Origin: Candidatus Altarchaeota archaeon
GTDB taxonomy: Archaea > Altiarchaeota > Altiarchaeia > IMC4 > DAOVSA01
Assembly: GCA_030633635.1 (NCBI GenBank)
Contig: DAOVSA010000027.1
Span: 1-7,593, forward strand
DNA length: 7,593 nucleotides
Direction of reading: 5' to 3'
Made by a program: the position numbers and the translations under genes. Each line of letters opens with the position of its first letter. Position 1 is the stretch's first letter. The notes under the pieces are model-generated. The model did no database searches. It was not told where the DNA came from and saw only the letters and a program-made list of their open reading frames with translations. This document shows positions 1 through 5,033 of this stretch, in pieces.

Positions 1-8
1 ATATGTAG

Positions 9-119
9 CTGTTCGGTGAAATATCATCATTAAAAGATGGGAGGTTAGGCCTTTTTGACTTTAATAGCAAAGCCGGTGTCGCTTGCTGGGATCACACAGT
101 GGATCAGATTAATATATAA
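9..119 (+). other. Possible C-terminal remnant of an upstream coding sequence
   Basis: Frame 3 is open for 36 codons, from just after a TAG at 6-8 to a TAA at 117-119. The translation looks protein-like, with a stretch reading GRLGLFDFNSKAGVACWDHT. It contains no ATG or TTG and only a late GTG, so it cannot start as an independent gene here. It could be the tail of a decayed gene, the tail of a gene whose TAG is read through (pyrrolysine decoding occurs in some methanogens), or chance. The other two forward frames close at 17-19 and 31-33, so any upstream gene entering from the left must end by there. I do not recognise the family. Confidence 0.15.
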
Positions 120-128
120 TCTCTGAGA

Positions 129-1181
129 ATGGTATCCAAAAATCAACACAAAAAATACATATTCGTTTTTATCTTTTTGGTACTTCTAGGCCTGGCAATT
201 TACCTACTTAAGGATTACCTACTTGCCTTATCTGTTGGTGCATTGTTCGCATATTTCCTGTACCCGCTATACAACAAATTGTCTGAAAAATTAAAATCAA
301 AAAGATTGGCAGGTGCCACATTAAGCTTAGGGAGTATCACAATTGTTGTAGTGTTATTATTCCTGATTATCCTGCCCCTGGTATCCCAGACACAATTATT
401 ATATGAAAAATCAGAACAATACATAACTTCTCAAATTTCAGAATTAAAAAATTGTCAGAATGAAACAACAAGCAATTTCGAATGTGAGATAGGAAATACA
501 TTAGTGGCACTTTTGGGTGGAGAGGAACTTAAAGAAAAGGTAACTGACATTGCTAAGACAACCTCACTCTTTTTTGCAGAAAGCATAACAAGAATTATTG
601 ATAGTATCGTATCATTCATTATTTTCATTTCCATTGTTCTTTTTTCTATATTCTACTTTTTAGACAACGGAAAGGAAATAAAAGATACAATTGTCGAACT
701 TCTTCCATTAAAAACTGATCACAAAATGAGGATAATTGAAAGGCTTGAAGAGACGATTAATGCTGTTGTTGTAGGGAATGTGAGTACTGCATTGCTTCAA
801 GGCGTAGCAGGATGTATTATATTTTTCATATTAGGCATTGGTTCCTCCATGTTCTGGGGTCTTTTAATGGCTGTATTTGCTTTTATCCCTGCAGTAGGTC
901 CGGCAATAATTTGGATACCTGCAGTAATAATCCTGTTTATAAAAGGGAGTTTTATCAAAGCAACCATACTTCTAATTTACTGTATTGCAGTTCTCGGTTA
1001 CATAGACAATGTACTTAAACCAAAATTAATAAGTGATAAAATCAAATTATCGCCTTTCATTATTTTTCTAGGAGTAATGGGTGGTCTCCAGGTTTTTGGT
1101 ATTCTTGGTATAATCTTTGGGCCCCTTATCTTAGCTCTCCTATCTACGTTTATTCAAATTTACAGAGAGGAGATGATATAA
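129..1181 (+). CDS. AI-2E family transporter (putative permease)
   Basis: This is a 350-residue polytopic membrane protein. The first two helices (about 10-28 and 29-46) are followed by a helix at 62-84, a large hydrophilic segment at about 85-150, another helix at about 155-178, and a C-terminal bundle from 218 to 341. The family signature is clear in the C-terminal half: GLLMAVFAFIPAVGPAIIW near 244-262, then DNVLKPKLIS at 293-302, then LGVMGGLQVFGILGIIFGPL near 314-333. Length and architecture match the AI-2E/PF01594 family. Bacterial members export autoinducer-2 or act as Na+/H+ antiporters; the substrate of archaeal members is unknown, so no specific one is claimed. The ATG at 129 is the only reasonable start, because a later start would cut the first helix. 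A TATA-like stretch at 111-119 is too close for a leaderless transcript from this ATG, and no clear Shine-Dalgarno is visible. Confidence 0.9.
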   Translation: MVSKNQHKKYIFVFIFLVLLGLAIYLLKDYLLALSVGALFAYFLYPLYNKLSEKLKSKRLAGATLSLGSITIVVVLLFLIILPLVSQTQLLYEKSEQYITSQISELKNCQNETTSNFECEIGNTLVALLGGEELKEKVTDIAKTTSLFFAESITRIIDSIVSFIIFISIVLFSIFYFLDNGKEIKDTIVELLPLKTDHKMRIIERLEETINAVVVGNVSTALLQGVAGCIIFFILGIGSSMFWGLLMAVFAFIPAVGPAIIWIPAVIILFIKGSFIKATILLIYCIAVLGYIDNVLKPKLISDKIKLSPFIIFLGVMGGLQVFGILGIIFGPLILALLSTFIQIYREEMI

Positions 1182-1258
1182 CGTCATTTATAGTACGGGA
1201 GAGGATATAACATACTTTATGGTACAGGGGAGGATATAACGTCCTTTACGTTACCAAA
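1172..1258 (+). repeat. Three 29-bp tandem repeats across the end of the AI-2E gene
   Basis: Units start at 1172, 1201 and 1230 with an exact 29-nt period. All share the core GATATAAC (1175, 1204, 1233). Units 1 and 2 agree at 22 of 29 positions; units 2 and 3 agree at 21 of the first 25. The stop codon of the AI-2E gene lies inside unit 1. Unit 3 contains a perfect 6-bp inverted repeat, TAACGT (1237-1242) with ACGTTA (1248-1253). The matching arms in unit 2, TAACAT and ATGGTA, pair at 5 of 6 positions, while unit 1 pairs poorly. This may be a 3'-end processing or termination element, a regulator-binding array, or a decaying satellite. There are too few and too divergent units for a CRISPR. 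Confidence 0.75.
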
Positions 1259-1281
1259 AAAATCAGCAGGCCGATGCAATC

Positions 1282-1288
1282 TTTATTA
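1282..1288 (+). promoter_or_regulatory. TATA-like box for the methyltransferase gene
   Basis: TTTATTA is centred about 23 nt upstream of the ATG at 1308. That is the spacing expected if transcription begins at or next to the start codon (leaderless mRNA, common in archaea). No Shine-Dalgarno is visible before the ATG, which fits this reading. Inferred from position only. Confidence 0.4.
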
Positions 1289-1307
1289 CACCCAATCGTC
1301 CATCAAA

Positions 1308-1958
1308 ATGAATTTCGACAAACTCGCAGGTAGCTATGATTCATGGTACGGAACAGAATTTGGCAGATATGCAGACGATCTAGAGAAGAGATTGATAATA
1401 CAATTTGCAAGACCAAAAAAGGGGGAGAAGGTGTTGGATGTCGGGTGCGGAACTGGAACCTATGGATCAGAATTCAGTAAAATGGGCTTGGAGGTAACCT
1501 GTCTGGATATGTCGAAGAGAATGCTAAATATCGCTAAAACAAAGTCAAAGAACATAGATACGATTTTGGGTAATGTAGAGGATATGCCGTTTGAAGATAA
1601 TACATTTGATCTTATCGTCGGGATAACTTTAATAGAATTCCTCCCCAAGCCAGAAAAAGCAATTCGGGAGATGAGAAGGGTACTGAAAGATGACGGAAGA
1701 ATTATTCTTGGAGTCTTAAATAGATTCAGCTTATTTGCCTTGCATGAACGGATAAGAAGAAATGAAACCTATGCTGACGCAAAATTTTATAGCATCTTTG
1801 AATTAAAAAACTTCAAAGTTAAAAGATGGGACTCAACTTTGTTTGCCTTCAAGGTAATGCCCAGATTTTTATTAAATTGCTTTGAAAGATCAGACAGAAT
1901 TTTATCCAAGATCTTCAAGCCATTTGGTGCGTTTCTCGTTTTGGAGATGAAAAAATGA
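1308..1958 (+). CDS. Class I SAM-dependent methyltransferase (UbiE/Methyltransf_11 type)
   Basis: The 216-residue protein is soluble with a Rossmann-type SAM-binding fold. Motif I is VLDVGCGTG (42-50). The acidic residue at the end of strand beta-2 is Asp67 in TCLDMS. The adenine-contacting region is GNVEDMPF (88-95). Motif IV is FDLIVGITLIEFLP (100-113), followed by the typical helix and post-motif segment EKAIREMRRVLKDDGRIILG (116-135). The C-terminal 75 residues, basic and aromatic, probably form the substrate-recognition part and do not identify the substrate. Members of this group methylate small molecules, quinones, lipids or proteins, so no reaction is assigned. It stands alone as a transcription unit between the 29-bp repeats and a convergent small gene. 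The ATG is supported by a TATA-like box at leaderless spacing. The N-terminus FDKLAGSYDSWY is typical of the family. Confidence 0.9.
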   Translation: MNFDKLAGSYDSWYGTEFGRYADDLEKRLIIQFARPKKGEKVLDVGCGTGTYGSEFSKMGLEVTCLDMSKRMLNIAKTKSKNIDTILGNVEDMPFEDNTFDLIVGITLIEFLPKPEKAIREMRRVLKDDGRIILGVLNRFSLFALHERIRRNETYADAKFYSIFELKNFKVKRWDSTLFAFKVMPRFLLNCFERSDRILSKIFKPFGAFLVLEMKK

Positions 1959-1987
1959 TTGGTTTGATATATAGATGTCAGATGTGC

Positions 1988-2051
1988 AAAAAAATTATGT
2001 TATGTAGAGGGGGTATAGCTAACGCTAATCCATATTAAATACTCTACATAA
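1988..2051 (-). terminator. Hairpin followed by T7 tract after the small zinc-ribbon gene
   Basis: A perfect 10-bp inverted repeat joins TTATGTAGAG (2000-2009) and CTCTACATAA (2042-2051) around a 32-nt loop. The loop contains a second small stem, TAGC (2016-2019) with GCTA (2024-2027). Read on the minus strand, the outer hairpin is followed five bases later by seven T residues (1994-1988), a layout like an intrinsic terminator. It lies 23 nt beyond the stop of the minus-strand gene at 2075, between convergent genes. Archaeal RNA polymerase terminates mainly at T-runs, so the T7 may suffice and the hairpin may serve RNA stability or another role. Confidence 0.5.
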
Positions 2052-2074
2052 AACAAGACTAACAGAACATATTT

Positions 2075-2224
2075 TCAGTATCTCTTGGGTCTATGTTTTT
2101 GATAGCATTCCCTGCAATAGACAGGTCTGCTTCCATCTGGTTTGAAAGGTACTTCAGTTTCTACACCACATTCTGCACAAACTACTTTATGCATCTTCCT
2201 TTCAAATCCTCTTTCATATGCCAT
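2075..2224 (-). CDS. Small CxxC-x17-CxxC zinc-ribbon protein
   Basis: Translation of the minus strand gives a 49-residue protein starting MAYERGFERKMHK and ending KHRPKRY. It holds two knuckles, CAEC (16-19) and CREC (37-40), separated by exactly 17 residues, with the conserved middle VPFKPDGSRPVYC. This matches the CxxC-x17-CxxC zinc-binding domain known from short archaeal and bacterial proteins; the four cysteines should bind one Zn2+. The ends are strongly basic, suggesting nucleic-acid or ribosome contact, but the role is unknown. The ATG is supported by a Shine-Dalgarno-like GAGGT eight bases upstream and the TGA stop follows directly after the basic tail. A hairpin plus T7 tract follows. 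The plus-strand reading frame over this stretch is its antisense shadow. The gene is easily missed by length cutoffs. Confidence 0.88.
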   Translation of the reverse strand: MAYERGFERKMHKVVCAECGVETEVPFKPDGSRPVYCRECYQKHRPKRY

Positions 2225-2232
2225 ATTTTTCT

Positions 2233-2238
2233 ACCTCA
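2233..2238 (-). promoter_or_regulatory. Shine-Dalgarno for the zinc-ribbon gene
   Basis: TGAGGT on the minus strand lies eight bases before the ATG at 2224 and complements the anti-Shine-Dalgarno of archaeal 16S rRNA (CCUCC core). It is the clearest ribosome-binding site in the window, where most starts lack one, and it fixes the start of the small gene. It also implies a transcript with a leader; an AT-rich TATATAT stretch (about 2239-2247) is too close to give one, so the promoter may lie further upstream, for instance at 2371-2378. Confidence 0.6.
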
Positions 2239-2262
2239 CTATATATTTCACAAGAAGTTAGC

Positions 2263-2324
2263 TCAACTTTTTGTGTTATATGTTATGTGCACGATGAGTT
2301 AAAAATGAATAGTCAACTTTTTGT
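2263..2324. repeat. Pair of 12-bp direct repeats upstream of the zinc-ribbon gene
   Basis: TCAACTTTTTGT occurs identically at 2263-2274 and 2313-2324, exactly 50 bp apart. Both copies lie upstream of the minus-strand gene starting at 2224. Two sites about five helical turns apart could bind a regulator on the same face of DNA, but a chance AT-rich repeat is also possible. Confidence 0.45.
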
Positions 2325-2370
2325 ATATCCTTCCCAAGAAAATCATATTTATGAAAAGAGAAAAGATGGC

Positions 2371-2378
2371 TTTAAATA
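2371..2378. promoter_or_regulatory. Strong TATA-like box TTTAAATA in the gene-free stretch
   Basis: TTTAAATA closely matches the archaeal TATA consensus and lies in a region without a protein gene. On the plus strand it would start transcription near 2398-2402, at the edge of the GC-richer segment proposed as an RNA. The sequence is nearly self-complementary, so it could equally drive the minus strand, giving the zinc-ribbon gene a leader of roughly 125 nt that would be consistent with its Shine-Dalgarno. Direction cannot be decided from sequence. Confidence 0.4.
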
Positions 2379-2397
2379 CTCAAACACGTTATCTGCC

Positions 2398-2515
2398 TCC
2401 AGAAACTAGTAAGTGAAACAGGATTGAACATTGTCTATTCTCGTTAATCAGCCAGAATTGGCGAGGAAAACCCTTGGTGAGCCACGAAGTCGTTGTGAAC
2501 CTGATCGCCGCCACT
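2398..2515 (+). ncRNA. Candidate small structured RNA
   Basis: This stretch lies between the TTTAAATA box and the 3' end of the spermidine-synthase-like gene. From about 2450 on it is visibly richer in G and C than the flanking intergenic DNA. It can form a small hairpin GCCA-GAAT-TGGC (2451-2462). Alternatively it can form an enclosing stem GGCGA (2460-2464) with TCGCC (2505-2509), extended by GG (2465-2466) with CC (2500-2501) across a TGA bulge. Inside lies TGG-TGAG-CCA. The two large foldings exclude each other. It is not a tRNA, and I cannot match it to a C/D guide, an H/ACA guide, RNase P or SRP RNA. The boundaries and strand are inferred from the promoter-like box; it could instead be a repeat or the end of a longer minus-strand message. 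Confidence 0.25.
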
Positions 2516-4054
2516 CTACCGCCGGAGAACCGTATCTTGATACACTCTTTGATTTATCACCGGGATAATAAGGTTTTCAACAGGTGCATAATCATCTTCT
2601 AAGATCTTAATGTCGTTATCTATTTCAATCTCTTTATCGAGATATTGTTCTGTATATCTTAGAATGTCCTTTATTCCTATATCTGACGAATTAGCCATAT
2701 CAATAAATTCCTTCTTTGAATATCTCGTATCTGATTTGCTTGCAATCATAATTACATTGTTTACCCTTTCCGGATTCTTTCCTAGTGGAAACAGATATAT
2801 GTTCGGAAAGATCTCTTTATAGGTCTTGTACTCCCACTTGAGGATTTTTGATGATTCACCCTCTATTGAGGCGTGGATATTCAAAACAACGATACCATCA
2901 TCACGCAAACTTCTATTAACCTCCTTGATGAACTCTTTTGTCATTAGATGAGATGGTATAGAACCTATTGAATTAAAGGCATCAATTACTATTAAATCAT
3001 ATTTTTTATCCGAATTTGCCAGGAAAAACCTGCCATCAGAAACATGTAGTCTCAATCTCTCATCTTCCTTCAAACCAAAATATTTAACCGCAGCATCATT
3101 TACTACTGGATCTATATCAACTACGTCTATCTTCATCCACTCATATTCCTCGTGAAATCTCCTCGGACCCGTTCCTGCACCACACCCCACGAAAAGAACA
3201 TCTTTGATATCTGTGATATCTGGTTTCATTAGAAGTGGAATATGGAAATACTCAGTATATTCAAAGACTGCATCATTGGAATGTAAATATGTGGCACCAC
3301 TATATCGCTCATTGAGCGTAATCGTCCTTACGTCTGCATTAACCCAATCCCGGACTGTTACCCTCTGATATGGAGTATCTGCCTGAAATATTATATTATC
3401 CTCGCCAGTCTCTGAAGGATATACCAGCAGAACAATGAAGAGAATGAGGAATGATGCTGAAGAATAGATTATCAGTTGTGTACTCTTCTTACCAGATGGG
3501 ATTATTGCAGCTATGATCAGTAATAAACTTGTGGAATAGACTATTGTTTTAACGCCAAGTGCAGGTATTAGAAAGAAGGCTGTGAGAAATGCACCAACGA
3601 TACTGCCAAATGTTGAGATGGCATACAGATCACCCGCGGTGTTTCCCACACTCTCAATATTCTTCACATCAAGTCTGATTGCATAGGGGGATACCATTCC
3701 CAACAAGACACTTGGTATGGAAAGGAGGATAATTGTTGCCACGAGTGGACCATATTTCATACCAAAGATGACTACAAAATCATATGTGAGTATAAGGGAT
3801 GCCATCAATGGGATGAATGCCGTCATTATTCCGGCACCCGCGATTATCATTGAAAGGGCATGAAATGTGGGGCTCTTATCTGCTAATTTACCACCCCAGA
3901 AATATCCAAGGCTTAATGCACCCAGTACAATACCTATTAAACTCCCCCATACAAAGAGTGAATTACCGAAGGATGGTGCCAAAATCCTGCTACCAATAAT
4001 TTCTAAAATCATGAGTGCAGCACCGCATATGAAAACCGTTATCTTTAATCTCAT
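2516..4054 (-). CDS. Membrane-anchored spermidine-synthase-like protein
   Basis: The 512-residue protein has two parts. Residues 1-212 form about seven membrane helices (near 4-25, 34-55, 66-88, 95-120, 143-168, 170-186, 194-212) with the SRILAPSFGNSLFVWGSLIG and GGKLADK motifs typical of the fused transporter/spermidine-synthase family. Residues 225-500 form a spermidine-synthase-type Rossmann domain: VGCGAGTG (289-296), the ribose-binding acid in VVDIDP (311-316), SDGRFF (339-344), and YDLIVIDAFNSIGSIPSHLM (352-371). It ends with the characteristic DDYAPVENL. The canonical GGGDGG and SDPxGP motifs of true aminopropyltransferases are altered (GCGAGTG and DAFNS), so the acceptor and even aminopropyl transfer are uncertain. 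The start at 4054 fits a TATA-like box about 31 nt upstream. The stop is TAG, with the frame open for another 23 codons. Confidence 0.88.
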   Translation of the reverse strand: MRLKITVFICGAALMILEIIGSRILAPSFGNSLFVWGSLIGIVLGALSLGYFWGGKLADKSPTFHALSMIIAGAGIMTAFIPLMASLILTYDFVVIFGMKYGPLVATIILLSIPSVLLGMVSPYAIRLDVKNIESVGNTAGDLYAISTFGSIVGAFLTAFFLIPALGVKTIVYSTSLLLIIAAIIPSGKKSTQLIIYSSASFLILFIVLLVYPSETGEDNIIFQADTPYQRVTVRDWVNADVRTITLNERYSGATYLHSNDAVFEYTEYFHIPLLMKPDITDIKDVLFVGCGAGTGPRRFHEEYEWMKIDVVDIDPVVNDAAVKYFGLKEDERLRLHVSDGRFFLANSDKKYDLIVIDAFNSIGSIPSHLMTKEFIKEVNRSLRDDGIVVLNIHASIEGESSKILKWEYKTYKEIFPNIYLFPLGKNPERVNNVIMIASKSDTRYSKKEFIDMANSSDIGIKDILRYTEQYLDKEIEIDNDIKILEDDYAPVENLIIPVINQRVYQDTVLRR

Positions 4055-4080
4055 TTTCTATGGTAATCGCTGAAACAATA

Positions 4081-4089
4081 ATTAATAAA
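4081..4089 (-). promoter_or_regulatory. TATA-like box for the spermidine-synthase-like gene
   Basis: On the minus strand TTTATTAAT is centred about 31 nt upstream of the ATG at 4054, giving a transcript with little or no leader. No Shine-Dalgarno is seen before the ATG. The surrounding 4055-4141 is AT-rich and also holds a plus-strand TATA-like AATAAAT (4111-4117), 28 nt before the ATG at 4142, so this may be a divergent promoter region. Confidence 0.4.
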
Positions 4090-4141
4090 CACCATAAGAT
4101 ATCCAATAGTAATAAATGATTAAGATAATTTAATTGATAAA

Positions 4142-4260
4142 ATGAAAAAAGAAGGGGAAAAGGAGGAGAAAATGGGGGAAGAAGAAAAGGAGGAAAAACT
4201 GGAAAAAGAGGAAAAACCGGAAAAAGAAAGTAAAAAGGAGAAGAGAAAAAAGAGAAAGTT
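4142..4260. other. Long homopurine/homopyrimidine tract
   Basis: Nearly all bases on the plus strand here are A or G, with only scattered pyrimidine interruptions. On the minus strand this is a C/T tract with several runs of five or six T. It lies about 75 nt downstream of the ribK stop, at the end of the gar1-tfb-ribK unit. Archaeal RNA polymerase terminates at T-rich non-template sequence, so the tract could end that operon and insulate the minus-strand gene beyond. Long purine mirror-like tracts can also form triplex DNA. Confidence 0.5.
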
Positions 4261-4288
4261 ACATAAGGCCTGGTTGTATGATAGATGA
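4142..4288 (+). CDS. Possible 48-residue Lys/Glu-rich peptide
   Basis: A plus-strand ORF opens with ATG at 4142 and closes with TGA at 4286-4288. Residues 2-39 are almost entirely Lys, Glu and Arg, which would form a charged helix or disordered chain. The C-terminus changes to LHKAWLYDR, which is not low complexity. A TATA-like AATAAAT centred 28 nt before the ATG would suit a leaderless transcript, and the gene would be divergent from the one at 4054. Against it: the composition follows directly from a homopurine tract, and there is no recognisable domain. The antisense reading, a Phe/Ser-rich frame at 4120-4314, is less believable. I consider a gene possible but unproven. Confidence 0.3.
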   Translation: MKKEGEKEEKMGEEEKEEKLEKEEKPEKESKKEKRKKRKLHKAWLYDR

Positions 4289-4333
4289 GGATTGATACCC
4301 CTATTCACTGTCATGTAAAATTTCTATCCACGA

Positions 4334-4975
4334 TCAGATTATCTCTATTTCTACTTCATCTCCATCATTTAAACCCAGTTTCTCCCTTAAATTAAATTTA
4401 CTGATGATTTCGAGTTCATCTGTATGATGGGTTCGTTGTGGCAGAATTAAATGGCAATTTATATTTTTTTTTCCAGATGAAAGTTTAACAGGCAGGCACT
4501 TTACCTCACCAAACGTTCGATTGTCCCTCTCGAATCCAGTTATGGTTATACCATCACCCATGTTTATTTTGAAATTTCCAGATGATTTGAGATTTAATGT
4601 ACCGGGGAAGGGAGAGAATCCCAATCGTTCCTTGATCTTATCCATGTATTCTTTGATATAGTATGCACCTTCCCCAATCCCTGTGACGATTTTACCTTTG
4701 AGTATTACCCTTTTCTTGAATAATTTCTGGTTCAAATTCAAACAGACTTCATTTAGAGTACTTATGCCGGAGGTAGTAAGTTGAATTTCCTGTCCATGAG
4801 GAGTTATGGATCTTTTAATCAGTTTTTTATCCTCTAATTCCTTTAAATAACGTGATGCTGTTTGTTGAGAGACCCCAAGGGTGCTGCCCAGTTTAGATGA
4901 AGATATTATAAATTTTTTATCGATTTCATCAGTTAATTTGGCGAGTTCATACAGAATGACAGTAGTGTGGATCAT
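4334..4975 (-). CDS. ribK: CTP-dependent riboflavin kinase with N-terminal winged helix (RbkR type)
   Basis: The 213-residue protein has an N-terminal winged helix-turn-helix (about 1-75; recognition helix region VSQQTASRYLKELEDKKLI at 35-53). A DUF120 riboflavin kinase domain follows (about 88-213). Kinase hallmarks are the glycine motif TGIGEGAYY (98-106), LGFSPFPGTLNL (118-129), and RTHHTDELEII (181-191), with a final GLNDGDEVEIEI strand. Archaeal enzymes of this family make FMN from riboflavin using CTP rather than ATP. Fused HTH forms are known as bifunctional kinases and repressors of riboflavin genes. The domain order and length match that form. It lies 57 nt after tfb on the same strand and is probably cotranscribed with it, though an interrupted palindrome in the gap could be its own operator. 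No Shine-Dalgarno is seen; the ATG at 4975 precedes the HTH directly and no later Met would keep the HTH intact. Confidence 0.9.
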   Translation of the reverse strand: MIHTTVILYELAKLTDEIDKKFIISSSKLGSTLGVSQQTASRYLKELEDKKLIKRSITPHGQEIQLTTSGISTLNEVCLNLNQKLFKKRVILKGKIVTGIGEGAYYIKEYMDKIKERLGFSPFPGTLNLKSSGNFKINMGDGITITGFERDNRTFGEVKCLPVKLSSGKKNINCHLILPQRTHHTDELEIISKFNLREKLGLNDGDEVEIEII

Positions 4976-5007
4976 AGTTTACACTCATATTTTTACCATT
5001 GGAATGC

Positions 5008-5033
5008 ATAACATTGAACGTATAACATTCAAT
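5008..5033. promoter_or_regulatory. Interrupted palindrome between tfb and ribK, candidate operator
   Basis: ATTGAA (5013-5018) and TTCAAT (5028-5033) are perfect inverted copies. The inner GT (5020-5021) and AC (5025-5026) also pair, so 8 of 10 half-site positions are symmetric around 5023. The same stretch holds a near-perfect 11-bp direct repeat with a 14-bp period, ATAACATTGAA (5008-5018) and ATAACATTCAA (5022-5032). It lies 33-58 nt upstream of the ribK start and its last base touches the tfb stop codon. A dimeric winged-helix regulator such as the ribK product itself would bind this kind of site. Assignment to that protein is inference. Confidence 0.4.

Noticed and set aside
1..35. ATGATGA on the minus strand near the left edge as a C box
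   Set aside because: No matching D box or terminal stem within the available sequence.
2093..2409. Two overlapping plus-strand frames of about 65 residues
   Set aside because: The first is mostly antisense to the zinc-ribbon gene, and the second covers AT-rich intergenic DNA with the 12-mers. Neither has recognisable protein features.
2412..2432. GAAACAGGATTGAAC, reminiscent of CRISPR repeat ends in archaea
   Set aside because: Only a single copy with no spaced repeats; too short to mean anything.
2450..2515. tRNA or RNase P RNA fragment suggested by GAGGAAAAC and terminal GCC pairing
   Set aside because: No T-arm, anticodon arm or seven-base acceptor stem can be drawn, and the resemblance to the RNase P conserved region is too short.
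4120..4314. Minus-strand Phe/Ser-rich reading frame of 64 residues
   Set aside because: It is the antisense of the homopurine tract; the composition is fully explained by C/T runs and there is no domain or Shine-Dalgarno.
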